A stretch of DNA of 52,608 nucleotides. Source: Flavobacteriales bacterium (GTDB lineage: Bacteria; Bacteroidota; Bacteroidia; Flavobacteriales_F; PHOS-HE28). Below are positions 9,020 to 18,379 of this stretch, one piece after another (position 1 is the stretch's first letter; each line of letters opens with the position of its first letter). The stretch covers positions 1 to 52,608 of the forward strand of contig JADLBK010000158.1 in the NCBI GenBank assembly GCA_020847755.1, read 5' to 3'. The notes under the pieces were generated by a model, which worked only from the letters and a program-made list of their open reading frames with translations, was not told the origin of the DNA and ran no database searches. Position numbers and translations under genes: made by a program.

Positions 9020-9652
9020 TCAATACCGGGGGAAGAGCAGGTCGTGGCGTTGGTTGTAACGCCGCAGGAAGGCGAAGAGCGTGCCGGGCTCGTTGCGGGC
9101 CCGTTTGCCCAGCGCGCGGAACTCGGCCAGCAGCTCCGGGTCGTCCGCCAGCGCCTGATCCATGCCCGCTGCACTGAACGGCAGGAAAGCCCCCGTGGCC
9201 ATCACCAGCAAGCCCTGCGACTCCATCGTGTACGTGCGGGTGCCCCCCGTCCCGTAGAAGGAAGGGTCCCAGTCGCGGATCACCTGCGTGTAGAGCAGGT
9301 GGCTCAGGGCGCCCATCAGGCCGATGCGGTGGAAGCCCGTGGCCGTGCTGAGGTACACCACGTTGTTGGAACAGAACCCCCACACCGAGCGGTCGGGCAC
9401 GGCCGTGGGCCGTCCCAGGCTGTCGGGCAGGTGCCAGGTGTCATCGCCCCGCGGGTCGATGCGCAGCCCCTGCCGATCGGTGAGCTGCTCCAGGCCGGCC
9501 GAGGGTGCGTTCAACCGGAACTCCCGGAAGCTGCGGTAAATGCCTTCGCGGAAGTCGAAGCCGGTGCTGTACGGCACCCGGATGGTGTCCATCTGTCCGG
9601 CGGTGCGCAGACCGGTCGCGAGCCCCAGAAGCAGGATCAGCGACCGCATCAT
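9020..9652 (-). CDS. Hypothetical secreted protein
   Basis: I do not recognise this 210-residue protein with confidence. It has an N-terminal hydrophobic signal (SLILLLGLATGL) and a soluble body with SNNVVYLSTATGFHRIGLMGALSHLL-like hydrophobic segments and a basic C-terminus. The text resembles small uncharacterised Bacteroidota proteins with a GxYxSFxEFRxNAP motif near the start of the mature protein. Its ATG overlaps the stop of the upstream hydrolase by ATGA at 9649-9652, so it is translationally coupled and last in the pdxJ operon. Two Met codons in a row make the exact start uncertain by one codon. Confidence 0.75.
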   Translation of the reverse strand: MMRSLILLLGLATGLRTAGQMDTIRVPYSTGFDFREGIYRSFREFRLNAPSAGLEQLTDRQGLRIDPRGDDTWHLPDSLGRPTAVPDRSVWGFCSNNVVYLSTATGFHRIGLMGALSHLLYTQVIRDWDPSFYGTGGTRTYTMESQGLLVMATGAFLPFSAAGMDQALADDPELLAEFRALGKRARNEPGTLFAFLRRYNQRHDLLFPRY

Positions 9653-10419
9653 GGGGCGAAGGTGCGCACCAGCCCGATCACCTCATCGGGTGCCTGCACG
9701 TGCACCCAGTGGCCGGCATAGTCGATGGTCTCAACCCGGGCCTGCGGGAACTGTTCGCGCAGCTGGGGCAGGTCCTCCCGCGTGATGTAATCGCTCTGCC
9801 CGCCTCGGATGAAGAGGGTTGGGGTGCGCACCACCTCCGGGCCGGCCGCGGCCAGGATGTCGTGGATGTCGTGCGCCAACAGCGGCACATTGAAGCGCCA
9901 CGCCAGCTGCTCGGGGGTGGCCCAGTACAGGCTCTTCAAGAGGAACTGCACCACACCCGGTTCGCGGATCGATGTGGCCAGATGGTCCTCCACCTCCTTG
10001 CGGGTGCGGAGTCGTTCGAGGTCGCATGTGGTGAGCGCCTGCAGGATGTGGGCGTGCCGGTGCGGTGGGTATTCCCGCGGGCCCATGTCGATCACCACCA
10101 GCCGGTGCAGCAGTCCGGGGTGGCGCTGCGCCAGCACCATGCCGGTCTTTCCGCCCATGCTATGGCCCACCACCACGGGCTCATGCAATCGCAGGTCGGC
10201 GATCAGTGCGGCGACATCATCGGCCATCAGGGCGTAAGTGATGCGGTCGGTGTGGGGCGAGCGTCCGTGGTCGCGTTGGTCCACCAGCACCACCTCGAAC
10301 TCCTCGGCCCACGCCTTGCCGATGCTGTTCCAGTTGTCGCTGCTGCCGAAGAGACCATGAAGAACAAGCAAGGGACGGCCTTGGCCCATGCGGCGATGGT
10401 GGAGCGGGACGGTGCTCAT
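9649..10419 (-). CDS. Alpha/beta hydrolase (YbfF-like esterase)
   Basis: A 256-residue cytoplasmic serine hydrolase. The family's features are all visible: [10 protein letters not shown] oxyanion region near residue 21, DQRDHGRS at 47-54, nucleophile elbow GHSMGG with Ser87, a late Asp in the IRGGQSDY segment and His in AGHWVH. It resembles E. coli YbfF-type esterases. The natural substrate is unknown. The frame is open to 10482, but the ATG at 10419 overlaps the pdxJ stop as ATGA, which decides the start. It is the middle gene of a three-gene operon with overlaps on both sides. A link to PLP metabolism is not implied by the sequence. Confidence 0.85.
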   Translation of the reverse strand: MSTVPLHHRRMGQGRPLLVLHGLFGSSDNWNSIGKAWAEEFEVVLVDQRDHGRSPHTDRITYALMADDVAALIADLRLHEPVVVGHSMGGKTGMVLAQRHPGLLHRLVVIDMGPREYPPHRHAHILQALTTCDLERLRTRKEVEDHLATSIREPGVVQFLLKSLYWATPEQLAWRFNVPLLAHDIHDILAAAGPEVVRTPTLFIRGGQSDYITREDLPQLREQFPQARVETIDYAGHWVHVQAPDEVIGLVRTFAP

Positions 10420-11132
10420 GGTCGCAGTTCGCGGAGATAGAGCTGTACGGTGTTCTCCCATCCGAACTGCAGGGCATCGCACACCAGGGCGTGGCCGATG
10501 CTCACCTCCAGCAGCCCCGGAACGTGCTCCTGGAAGTACCGCAGGTTGTGCCGGTCCAGGTCGTGCCCGGCGTTGAGGCCGAGGCCATGCGTGGCGGCAG
10601 CCTGCGCGGCGTTCACGAAAGGGGCCACCGCCGCTTCGCGATCGTTGTGGTACCCCGCCGCATAGGGCTCGGTGTACAGCTCGATCCGGTCGGTACCGGT
10701 GTCCGCCGCATGCCCCACCTGTTCGCTATCGGCGCCCAGGAAGAGGGAGGTGCGCAAACCGTCCGCATGCAGGCGTCGCACCACCTCACTGAGGAAGGTC
10801 TTCCGCGCCCGGGCATCCCAACCGGCATTGCTCGTCAGCACCCCCGGGGGATCGGGCACGAGGGTCACCTGGGCGGGACGCACCTCGGTCACCAGAGCGA
10901 GGAAGTCCTCCGACGGATAGCCCTCGATGTTGAACTCGGTGGTGAGCACCGCCCGCAGGGCGCGCACGTCGCTGCGGCGGATGTGGCGCTCGTCCGGACG
11001 GGGGTGCACCGTGATGCCCTGCGCGCCATGCCGTTCCAGCAACAGGGCGGTGGCCACCACGTCCGGGTTGTTGCCGCCGCGCGCGTTGCGCAGCGTGGCC
11101 ACCTTGTTGATGTTGACGCTGAGGCGGGTCAT
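10416..11132 (-). CDS. pdxJ: Pyridoxine 5'-phosphate synthase
   Basis: A 238-residue TIM-barrel enzyme that condenses 1-deoxyxylulose 5-phosphate with 3-amino-2-oxopropyl phosphate to give pyridoxine 5'-phosphate, the last ring-forming step of the DXP-dependent vitamin B6 route. Characteristic segments are [17 protein letters not shown] at the N-terminus, [27 protein letters not shown] and [10 protein letters not shown] near the C-terminus. The length is normal. The frame has two further start codons upstream, but MTRLSVN at 11132 matches the usual start. It is divergent from the CBS gene, with a TACTTTCG box at 11166-11173, and it is first in the operon. Confidence 0.95.
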   Translation of the reverse strand: MTRLSVNINKVATLRNARGGNNPDVVATALLLERHGAQGITVHPRPDERHIRRSDVRALRAVLTTEFNIEGYPSEDFLALVTEVRPAQVTLVPDPPGVLTSNAGWDARARKTFLSEVVRRLHADGLRTSLFLGADSEQVGHAADTGTDRIELYTEPYAAGYHNDREAAVAPFVNAAQAAATHGLGLNAGHDLDRHNLRYFQEHVPGLLEVSIGHALVCDALQFGWENTVQLYLRELRP

Positions 11133-11141
11133 GCGATGCAC

Positions 11142-11149
11142 TACCTTGG
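11142..11149 (+). promoter_or_regulatory. Weak TAnnTT-type box for the CBS/nadK block
   Basis: TACCTTGG, one base from the TAnnTTYG pattern, 42 nt before the ATG at 11192 and pointing away from pdxJ. It is the only candidate seen for the start of this block. Confidence 0.3.
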
Positions 11150-11165
11150 GCGCGGCAGGCGGCGC

Positions 11166-11173
11166 CGAAAGTA
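11166..11173 (-). promoter_or_regulatory. TAnnTTCG promoter box for pdxJ operon
   Basis: TACTTTCG on the minus strand, 33 nt before the pdxJ ATG. It interleaves with the candidate box for the divergent CBS gene. Confidence 0.5.
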
Positions 11174-11191
11174 CGCCGGTGCCGAGGCCCC

Positions 11192-11854
11192 ATGCACGCC
11201 AGCGACCTCATCGCCCCCGATCTTCCGCCCCTGCGGCCGGACGACACCGTGGGCCGTGCGCTCGATTGGATGGAGGAGTTCAAGGTGCGCCACCTGCCCG
11301 TCACCGAGAACGGCCGGTTGGTGGGCCTGGTGCGCGATACCGACCTGGTGGACCGCAACGATGCCAAGGCCGCGGTGCGCGAGCTGATGGGTCAGGCCGA
11401 GCTGCCCTACGTGCGCGGAGGCCAGCACATCTACGACGTCATGAAGGTGATGGCCGAGCGCGGCCTCACCGTCCTGCCCGTGCTCGACCCCACCGGCACC
11501 TACCTCGGCGCGATCAATGAGCACGAGGCGCTGCGCCGACTGGCCGAAGCCATCAACATCGGCGAACCGGGCAGCGTGGTGGTGCTGGAGATGAACCAGA
11601 ACGATTACAGCCTGCAGCGCATCGCCGGCATCGTGGAGAGCAACGGCGCCAAGCTCCTCAGTGTGTACAACCGCACCCTGCCCGAGGGCCCGCGCGTGGA
11701 GGTGACCCTCAAGGTGAACCGCGAGGACATCAGCGACATCCTGCAGTCCTTCGAGCGGTACGATTACTTCGTGAAGAGCATCTACCAGGGTTCGAAGTTC
11801 CACGAGGACCTGCGCGGCCGCTACGACGAGCTGATGCGCTTCCTGGACCTGTGA
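11192..11854 (+). CDS. CBS-domain protein with ACT-like C-terminus
   Basis: A 220-residue cytoplasmic protein. Residues 1-125 hold a CBS pair ([31 protein letters not shown], and then [22 protein letters not shown]), which normally binds adenine nucleotides. Residues about 135-205 look ACT-like ([31 protein letters not shown]). No catalytic domain is attached, so a sensing or regulatory role is inferred. In related genomes such a gene sits directly upstream of nadK, as it nearly does here. Its stop overlaps the next start as GTGA at 11851-11854, giving translational coupling to the Omp85 gene. Confidence 0.85.
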   Translation: MHASDLIAPDLPPLRPDDTVGRALDWMEEFKVRHLPVTENGRLVGLVRDTDLVDRNDAKAAVRELMGQAELPYVRGGQHIYDVMKVMAERGLTVLPVLDPTGTYLGAINEHEALRRLAEAINIGEPGSVVVLEMNQNDYSLQRIAGIVESNGAKLLSVYNRTLPEGPRVEVTLKVNREDISDILQSFERYDYFVKSIYQGSKFHEDLRGRYDELMRFLDL

Positions 11855-13257
11855 GGGCCCTGTGCTCATTGCCTCTTGTTCTCGGTGTGACCTTCTCGGT
11901 CGCGGTCCGTGGCCCGGTCCGTGCGCAGGCCGAACCGGCCTCCGTGCACGTCCGCGCCGTCCTTGTCCTGGGCAACAAGGTGACACGCGAACGCGTGGTG
12001 CTGCGCGAGCTCACCTTCCGGGAGGGCGATACCCTTGCTCAGGAGGTTCTGGCAGCAGCGGTTCGCCGTAGTACGGAGAACCTCCTGAACACCGGGCTCT
12101 TCAACACCGTCAACCTCGTTCCGGTGCCCATCGGACAGGGCGAAGTGGTGGTGCAGGTGCACCTGAACGAGCGTTGGTACCTCTGGCCGGCGCCCATCCT
12201 GGAGGTGGGCGGCGATCCGAACTTCAACACCTGGTGGCTCACCCGCGACCTCGGCCGGCTGAACTGGGGCGGCTATCTGTACCGCTACAACGCCCGAGGG
12301 ATGAACGAGACCGCCTACGTGCTGGCGCAGTTCGGCTATACACAGCGCTTCGCCGCGAAGTACAGGGTGCCCTTCCTCGACCGCTCAGGGCGCTGGAGCC
12401 TGTCCGTGGGCGGCGGCTACCACCAGCAGCGCGAGATCACCGTGGGCACTGCGGACAACGAGCGCATCTTCTTCCGTCCCGCCGAAGGCCATGCGCGCAT
12501 CGAGTGGAACATGGAGGCCGAGCTCGGTCTGCGTCGTGCCCACGACGTAAGGCATGCCTTCCGCGTGGGCCACCGCGATGCGCGTGTGGTGGACTCGGTG
12601 GCCTGGAGTTGGCCGGACCACTTCAACGACGGGGCCCGGCGCCTGGCCTTCATCACCCTTGGATACACCGTGATCCGCGACCGCCGCGACTCGCGTGTGT
12701 TCCCACGGACCGGACGCTATGCCGAGCTGCGCGTGGACCGACTTGGGCTCGGAGGACCTCACGCGCCGGACAACACGGTGCTGTACGCCACGGTGAAGGA
12801 GTGGTGGACCCCGGCCGACCGGTGGACCCTGGCCATCGGCCTGCGTGGACGCAGCACCCTGGGTCCGCCGATCCCTTATTTCCTGCAGGAGGGGCTGGGC
12901 TACGCTCACTACGTGCGAGGGTACGAGTACTACGTGATCGACGGACAGCACTTCGCGCTCGGCCGGTTCAACGCCTTGTTCACCCTGCTGCGGCCGCGGA
13001 TCCAGCGCCTGGGCTTCATGCCGATGGAGGCCTTCCGCACCCTTCATCTGGCCCTTTACATCAACGCCTTCATCGACGGCGGACGCGTGTGGGACGACCG
13101 GTATGCCGCCGCGAACCCCTTGGCCAACACCTGGATGCACGGTGCGGGGCTGGGGCTTGATCTGGTGACCTCGTACGATCAGGTGCTGCGGGCCGAAAGC
13201 GCCCTCAATGGCCGGGGAGAGCTCGGTTTCTTCCTACATTTCACGCAACCCTTCTGA
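11851..13257 (+). CDS. Omp85-family outer-membrane protein with a single POTRA domain
   Basis: A 468-residue exported protein starting at a GTG that overlaps the CBS stop (GTGA). A signal peptide is followed by one POTRA-like domain at about residues 30-105 (VRAVLVLGNKVTRERVVLRELTFREGD, LLNTGLFNTVNL). The remainder is barrel-like, with the Omp85 signature VRGY at residues 355-358 and a C-terminal aromatic (FTQPF). It is about half the length of BamA, with one POTRA instead of five. It could insert or export a specific substrate, or be an Omp85-type protein of unknown role as in other Bacteroidota. It sits 4 bp upstream of nadK in a run that also contains bamA. Confidence 0.85.
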   Translation: MRALCSLPLVLGVTFSVAVRGPVRAQAEPASVHVRAVLVLGNKVTRERVVLRELTFREGDTLAQEVLAAAVRRSTENLLNTGLFNTVNLVPVPIGQGEVVVQVHLNERWYLWPAPILEVGGDPNFNTWWLTRDLGRLNWGGYLYRYNARGMNETAYVLAQFGYTQRFAAKYRVPFLDRSGRWSLSVGGGYHQQREITVGTADNERIFFRPAEGHARIEWNMEAELGLRRAHDVRHAFRVGHRDARVVDSVAWSWPDHFNDGARRLAFITLGYTVIRDRRDSRVFPRTGRYAELRVDRLGLGGPHAPDNTVLYATVKEWWTPADRWTLAIGLRGRSTLGPPIPYFLQEGLGYAHYVRGYEYYVIDGQHFALGRFNALFTLLRPRIQRLGFMPMEAFRTLHLALYINAFIDGGRVWDDRYAAANPLANTWMHGAGLGLDLVTSYDQVLRAESALNGRGELGFFLHFTQPF

Positions 13258-13261
13258 CCCC

Positions 13262-14152
13262 ATGCGGATCGCCGTTCAGGCCCGCCAACCGGAGCCGAGC
13301 ACCCTGCCCTTGATCGCCGGTCTGCTTCAGGCGATGCCCGCTCACGGCCTCGCTCCCATCGTAGACGCTCAGCTGGCCACCCTTCTGGCCGACACCGAGG
13401 GAGCGGTGCCGCACGCCACCTTCGATGCCGGTGCCCCCCCGGCGGGAACGGACCTGCTCATGAGCCTGGGCGGTGACGGCACCTTTCTGCGCGCTGTCGG
13501 CCTCGTGGCCCGGAGCGGCATCCCGGTCCTGGGCGTCAACCTCGGCCGCCTTGGCTTCCTGGCCGCCATGGGCCCCGACCAGGTGCACGAGGCCCTCGGG
13601 CTGCTGGCCCAGCGACGCTTCGTGCTGGAGGAGCGCATGATGCTCCAGGTCACCGGCTGCGAGGCCGAGCTTGGTGACCAGGACCTGGCGCTCAACGACG
13701 TCAGTGTGCACAAGCGGGACACCTCGTCCATGATCGCCGTGCATGTGCATGCGGAGCGCCGCTTCCTGAACACCTACTGGGCGGACGGCCTCATCATCGC
13801 CACGCCCACGGGTTCCACGGCCTATTCCCTCAGTTGCGGAGGGCCCATCCTGGACCCGTCCTGTCGCAACCTCGTCATCACCCCCATCAGTCCCCACAAC
13901 CTCAACATCAGGCCCATGGTGCTGCCGGACGCCTGCGTGCTGCAGGTGGAGGTGGAGGCGCGGGAGCTCAACTACCTGGTGAACCTGGACAACCGCAGCA
14001 TCACCCTCAGCGGCCGCCGGGCCATCGGGGTGCGCAAGGCCGGCCTGGTGGCCCGCATCGCCCACCTGCCGGACCACGACTTCTTCAGCACCCTGCGCCA
14101 CAAGCTCAATTGGGGTCTGGATGCCCGGTCGGCCCCGGGGCCCTCGGCCTAA
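13262..14152 (+). CDS. nadK: NAD kinase
   Basis: A 296-residue cytoplasmic enzyme phosphorylating NAD to NADP. The signature GGDGTFLRA is at residues 70-78 (Asp72 in the catalytic position). It is followed by GVNLGRLGFLA, the NDVSVHK segment and the second signature GLIIATPTGSTAYSLSCGGPI. These are all typical of the family, and the length is normal. The open frame begins at 13208 inside the upstream gene, but the ATG at 13262 matches the usual N-terminus (MRIAV). It starts 4 bp after the Omp85-like gene. Its TAA stop forms the first bases of the TAACTTCG box of the next gene. Confidence 0.95.
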   Translation: MRIAVQARQPEPSTLPLIAGLLQAMPAHGLAPIVDAQLATLLADTEGAVPHATFDAGAPPAGTDLLMSLGGDGTFLRAVGLVARSGIPVLGVNLGRLGFLAAMGPDQVHEALGLLAQRRFVLEERMMLQVTGCEAELGDQDLALNDVSVHKRDTSSMIAVHVHAERRFLNTYWADGLIIATPTGSTAYSLSCGGPILDPSCRNLVITPISPHNLNIRPMVLPDACVLQVEVEARELNYLVNLDNRSITLSGRRAIGVRKAGLVARIAHLPDHDFFSTLRHKLNWGLDARSAPGPSA

Positions 14153-14157
14153 CTTCG
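14150..14157 (+). promoter_or_regulatory. TAnnTTCG promoter box overlapping the nadK stop codon
   Basis: TAACTTCG. The TAA is the nadK stop. The box lies 51 nt before the DUF6089 ATG and may give the uppS-bamA block its own promoter. Confidence 0.45.
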
Positions 14158-14208
14158 CCCCCGCGTGGCCCGTATACCACGGCGCTCCGCACCTGCGTTA
14201 CCCCGCTC

Positions 14209-15039
14209 ATGCGCCTGGCGACAGCCCTGCTCCTTCTGATCCCGGCCTGCGGCCTTCAGGCCCAGTCGGTCAGCGAGATCGGCCTTACCGGCGGGGTCAT
14301 GTACTACATCGGCGACCTGAACCCCTACAAGCACTACCCGTCCCGCACCAAGCCGGCCGGGGGGCTCATGTTCCGCTACAACTTCGACACCCGCTACGCC
14401 ATCCGTGCCCAGGCGCTCTATGGCGTACTGGAGGCCTATGACAGTGATTCGCCCGACAGCCTGCAGGTGGCCCGCAACCTCAGCTTCCGGACCAGCCTCT
14501 TCGAACTGGCCGTGTTGGGCGAAGTGAACTTCTTCAACTACAGAGGATTGGGCAAGGACGGCCGCAGCTGGACCCCCTTCGTGTTCGCCGGGCTCTGCTA
14601 CTTCCGGGCCAGCCCGCGGGCGCAGCTCAACGACACTTGGTACGACCTGCAGCCCCTGGGCACCGAAGGACAGGGTTCGCCCGAGGTGCCTGGTGCCGCC
14701 AAACCCTACAGCGTCGACCAGGTGGGCATCCCCTTCGGGTTCGGCCTGAAGTTCAACTTCGGCGGCCATGTGGACCTCCAGCTGGAGTGGGGCATGCGCC
14801 GCACCTTCACGGACCATATCGATGACGTCAGCGGCACCTACGCCGACCCCGACCTCATCAACCCCCTGGCCGCCGAGCTCTCGGACCGCAGCGCCGACCG
14901 GGACGTGGTGGACCGCACGGGGCAGGCCCGGGGCGACGCGCAGACCCGGGACTGGTACCAGTACACGGGCCTCACCCTGTCGTACGTCCTGACGAAGTTC
15001 ACGGAGTGCGACATGCTGTATTTCCAGAAACGGCGCTGA
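14209..15039 (+). CDS. DUF6089-type outer-membrane beta-barrel protein
   Basis: A 276-residue exported protein with a signal peptide ending near LQAQ (residue 19). The mature start, EIGLTGGVMYYIGDLNP, is characteristic of the DUF6089 family that lies between nadK and uppS in many Bacteroidota. The body alternates hydrophobic and polar residues (FELAVLGEVNFFNY, FVFAGLCYF, FGFGLKFNFGGHVDLQLEWGMRRTF), consistent with a small barrel of about eight to ten strands. Function is unknown in the family. Its position next to bamA suggests a constitutive envelope role. The ATG at 14209 is the first that gives a signal peptide. Confidence 0.85.
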   Translation: MRLATALLLLIPACGLQAQSVSEIGLTGGVMYYIGDLNPYKHYPSRTKPAGGLMFRYNFDTRYAIRAQALYGVLEAYDSDSPDSLQVARNLSFRTSLFELAVLGEVNFFNYRGLGKDGRSWTPFVFAGLCYFRASPRAQLNDTWYDLQPLGTEGQGSPEVPGAAKPYSVDQVGIPFGFGLKFNFGGHVDLQLEWGMRRTFTDHIDDVSGTYADPDLINPLAAELSDRSADRDVVDRTGQARGDAQTRDWYQYTGLTLSYVLTKFTECDMLYFQKRR

Positions 15040-15088
15040 TCCGGGCATTGTGCGATCTTTGCGGCCCTTCCCGCCAGGGGAGGCCCCC

Positions 15089-15835
15089 ATGGACCTGAAG
15101 GCCCGCATCGATCCCGCCAGGGTGCCCGCCCACGTGGCCATCATCATGGATGGCAACGGCCGGTGGGCCACACGCCAGGGCGAGCACCGGGTGGTGGGCC
15201 ACACCAGCGGGGTGAAGGCCGTCCGCGATACCCTGGTGGGCGCCACCGAGATCGGCATACGCCACCTCACCTTGTACGCGTTCAGCACAGAGAACTGGAA
15301 CCGCCCCCAGGCGGAGGTGGATGCCCTCATGGACCTGCTTGTGCGCACGCTCATGAGCGAGGTGGACAGCCTCAACGAGAACGGCGTGCGGCTCAATGCC
15401 ATCGGCGATCTGGAGAGCCTGCCCGGCGACTGCCATGCCATCCTGCAGCAGGCCATGGCCCGCACCGCCCACAACGACCGCATCACCCTCACCCTGGCCC
15501 TGAGCTACAGCGCCCGCTGGGAGCTGGTGCACATGGCCCGTCGGTTGGCCCGTGAGGTGGCGGAGGGGCGCCTTCGGACCGAGGACATCGATGAGGCGGC
15601 CGTGGCGGCCCACCTCACCACCGCCGGCATGCCCGACCCCGAACTCCTGATCCGCACCAGTGGGGAGCAGCGCGTCAGCAATTTCCTCCTCTGGCAGATC
15701 GCCTATGCGGAACTCTATTTCAGCAGTGTCCTCTGGCCCGATTTCCGCAAGGAGGACCTGTTCGAGGCCGTGCTGGATTACCAGTCCCGGGAACGCCGTT
15801 TCGGACTCATCAGTGAACAGGTGAACCCCCGGTGA
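15089..15835 (+). CDS. uppS: Isoprenyl transferase (undecaprenyl diphosphate synthase)
   Basis: A 248-residue cis-prenyltransferase that extends farnesyl diphosphate with isopentenyl diphosphate to make the C55 carrier used for peptidoglycan and surface glycans. The catalytic motif MDGNGRWA is at residues 20-27 (Asp21). GHTSGVKAVRD, YAFSTENWNRP, LALSYSARWEL and the C-terminal substrate motif LIRTSGEQRVSNFLLWQIAYAEL-type segment are all present. The frame is open from a GTG at 15050, but the ATG at 15089 has a purine-rich AGGGGAGG tract upstream and gives the normal start. A weak GATCTTTG box lies at 15054-15061. The stop overlaps the bamA start as GTGA. Confidence 0.95.
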   Translation: MDLKARIDPARVPAHVAIIMDGNGRWATRQGEHRVVGHTSGVKAVRDTLVGATEIGIRHLTLYAFSTENWNRPQAEVDALMDLLVRTLMSEVDSLNENGVRLNAIGDLESLPGDCHAILQQAMARTAHNDRITLTLALSYSARWELVHMARRLAREVAEGRLRTEDIDEAAVAAHLTTAGMPDPELLIRTSGEQRVSNFLLWQIAYAELYFSSVLWPDFRKEDLFEAVLDYQSRERRFGLISEQVNPR

Positions 15836-18351
15836 CGACGAGGATCCCACAACTCCTGCTCCCGGTCCTGCTCGGGCTTTCCGCTGCGGCGCAGGTGGAC
15901 GAGCGGCGGTACATGGACCCGTCCGTGCCCCGCGAACTCGAGATCGGCGGCATCACCGTCACGGGAACCAGCACGGTGGACGTCAACGCGGTGATGCTCT
16001 TCAGCGGGTTGAAGGTGGGCCAGCAGGTGACCCTGCCCGGGCCGCGCATCGCCGATGCCGTCCGCAACATCTGGGAGCAGAAGCTCTTCAGCGATGTGCG
16101 CATCGAGGCCGCCGAGATCCGTGGCCGCACCGTGTTCCTCAACATCGTGGTCACCGAGATGCCGCGCCTGTCGCGGTTCAAGTTCGAGGGGGTCACCAAG
16201 AGCGATGCGGACAAGCTGCGCGAGCGCATGGAGCTCACGCGCGGCCAGCAGGTGAACGAGGGTCTTCTCACCAACACCCGTGGCACCATCCGCGCGTACT
16301 ACGTGGAGAAGGGCTTCCTGAAGGCCGATGCCGACATCGAACAACGCACCGACTCCCTGATGGAGAACAGCGTGCTGCTCATCATCACCGTGAAAAAGGG
16401 CAAGCGGGTGCGGATCAAGGACGTCGACTTCATCGGCAACGAGGCCCTCACGGACGCCAAGCTGCGCAGGGCGATGAAGAAGACCCGCCGTCGCCTGTGG
16501 TACAATCCGTTCGCATCAAGCAAGTTCCTGGCCAAGGAATACCGGGTGGACAAGGAGAACCTGCTGGACACCTACAACGAGAAGGGCTATCGCAACGCGG
16601 CGATCCTGCGCGACAGCACCTGGTTCGTGAACGACCGACGGCTGATGGTGAGGATCGAGCTCGAGGAGGGCCGTCGCTTCTACTTCCGCGACGTGCGCTT
16701 CAGCGGCAACACCAAGCACAGCGACCGGGAGCTGCTGGACATCCTCAACATCAAGCGGGGCGACGTGTACAACAAGAAGGTGCTCGACAGCCGGATGTAC
16801 ATGAACCAGACCGGCCGCGACGTCAGTTCCCTCTATATGGACGATGGCTACCTGTCCTTCTATCCCGAGGTGATCGAGGTGGCCGACGGCGACAGCATCG
16901 ACCTGGACATCCGGCTGCGCGAAGGCAAGCAATACCGCATCCGGAACGTGCTGGTGAAGGGCAACACGAAGACCAACGAGCACGTCATCCGGCGTGAGAT
17001 CCGGACCAAGCCGGGGCAGCTCTTCAACCGCAGCGACGTGCTGCGCACCCAGCGCGAACTGGCCAACCTCGGCTACTTCGATCCCGAGAAGCTCGGTGTG
17101 AACCCGGTGCAGGACGCGCGCACCGGCACCGTGGACCTGGAGTACACGGTGGAGGAGAAACCCAGCGACCGCCTGGAGCTGAGCGGCGGCTGGGGGGCGG
17201 GCCGCCTGGTGCTGTCGCTCGGCCTGTCCTTCACCAACTTCAGCCTGCGCAACATCACCAAGCCCGCGGCCTGGCAGCCCCTGCCCGCCGGCGATGGACA
17301 GACCCTGAACCTGCGGGCCCAGACCAACGGCCGGTTCTTCCAGAGCTACAGCCTGAGCTTCGTGGAACCCTGGCTCGGCGGCCGCAAGCCCAACGCCCTC
17401 AGCATCTCCGCCTTCCACTCGGCCCAGAGCAATGGCGAACGGAAGTACGTGGACACCGAGGACGGCCGGGTGGACAACCCCCTGCGGCAGTCCCTGCTGA
17501 TCACCGGCGGATCGGTGGGCCTGGGCAAGCGCCTCACCTGGCCCGATGATTACTTCCTGCTGCGCCAGACGATCAGCTACCAGCTGTACGATCTGCGCAA
17601 TTGGAACCAGCTCTTCGCGTTCAACAACGGCCAGAGCAACGTGCTCGCCTACCAGATCCAGCTCTCGCGCAACTCGGTGGACCAGCCCTTCTTCGCCCGC
17701 AGCGGCTCGGACATCTCCCTGAGCCTGAAGGCCACCCCGCCGTACTCGTGGTTCCAGCCGGGCCGCGACTTCGCCGCCGAGCCTCCGGATCAGCGCTACA
17801 ACTGGGCCGAGTTCCACAAATGGAAGTTCACCACCCAGTGGTTCACCCGCATCACCCGCAGCAAGAGCGGGCACGACCTGGTGCTGATGACCCGCGCGGG
17901 CTTCGGCTTCCTGGGCCGCTATTCGAAGAACCTCGGCAACAGCCCCTTTGAACGCTTCTACCTCGGTGGGAGCGCGCTCACCGGCTTCCAGCTCGACGGG
18001 CGCGAGATCGTGGGCCTGCGCGGCTACGACGACCTCTCCCTGGCGCCGAACACGGGCAACTTCCTCATCAACAAGTACACCGCCGAACTGCGCTTCCCCA
18101 TCTCCCTGAACCCCTCGGCCACCATCTACATGCTCACCTTCGCCGAGGCCGGCAACACGTGGGGCGTGTTCGACCGGTACGATCCCTTCCAGTTGTACCG
18201 CTCGGCCGGCGTGGGCCTGCGCCTCTTCCTGCCCATGTTCGGACCGATGGGCCTGGACTATGGCTGGCGCTTCGACGATGTGCCCGCAAGCCCCGCCATG
18301 GCCCCGGGCCAGTTCCACTTCACGATCGGCATCGATCTTGGGGAGCTCTGA
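15832..18351 (+). CDS. bamA: Outer-membrane protein assembly factor BamA
   Basis: An 839-residue Omp85 protein that inserts barrel proteins into the outer membrane. It starts at a GTG overlapping the uppS stop (GTGA). A signal peptide (LLLPVLLGLSAAAQ) is followed by repeated POTRA domains through about residue 450. Examples are FEGVTKSDADKLRERMELTRGQ, VDFIGNEALTDAKLRRAM, VRFSGNTKHSDRELLDIL and VLVKGNTKTNEHVIRREI, each followed by a helical element. The barrel carries LRGY at residues 729-732 and the family's late GPMGLDYGW segment. A Lys/Arg-rich insertion (KKTRRRLWYNPF) lies in the third POTRA region. Placement beside two OmpH/Skp genes agrees with the role. Confidence 0.95.
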   Translation: MTTRIPQLLLPVLLGLSAAAQVDERRYMDPSVPRELEIGGITVTGTSTVDVNAVMLFSGLKVGQQVTLPGPRIADAVRNIWEQKLFSDVRIEAAEIRGRTVFLNIVVTEMPRLSRFKFEGVTKSDADKLRERMELTRGQQVNEGLLTNTRGTIRAYYVEKGFLKADADIEQRTDSLMENSVLLIITVKKGKRVRIKDVDFIGNEALTDAKLRRAMKKTRRRLWYNPFASSKFLAKEYRVDKENLLDTYNEKGYRNAAILRDSTWFVNDRRLMVRIELEEGRRFYFRDVRFSGNTKHSDRELLDILNIKRGDVYNKKVLDSRMYMNQTGRDVSSLYMDDGYLSFYPEVIEVADGDSIDLDIRLREGKQYRIRNVLVKGNTKTNEHVIRREIRTKPGQLFNRSDVLRTQRELANLGYFDPEKLGVNPVQDARTGTVDLEYTVEEKPSDRLELSGGWGAGRLVLSLGLSFTNFSLRNITKPAAWQPLPAGDGQTLNLRAQTNGRFFQSYSLSFVEPWLGGRKPNALSISAFHSAQSNGERKYVDTEDGRVDNPLRQSLLITGGSVGLGKRLTWPDDYFLLRQTISYQLYDLRNWNQLFAFNNGQSNVLAYQIQLSRNSVDQPFFARSGSDISLSLKATPPYSWFQPGRDFAAEPPDQRYNWAEFHKWKFTTQWFTRITRSKSGHDLVLMTRAGFGFLGRYSKNLGNSPFERFYLGGSALTGFQLDGREIVGLRGYDDLSLAPNTGNFLINKYTAELRFPISLNPSATIYMLTFAEAGNTWGVFDRYDPFQLYRSAGVGLRLFLPMFGPMGLDYGWRFDDVPASPAMAPGQFHFTIGIDLGEL

Positions 18352-18362
18352 GCCCGATCGCC

Positions 18363-18370
18363 TAATTTCG
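18363..18370 (+). promoter_or_regulatory. TAnnTTCG promoter box for the ompH pair
   Basis: TAATTTCG, between the bamA stop and the next ATG at 18380, with only 9 nt of leader. This suggests an internal promoter within the envelope operon. Confidence 0.45.
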
Positions 18371-18379
18371 ACGCCTTCC

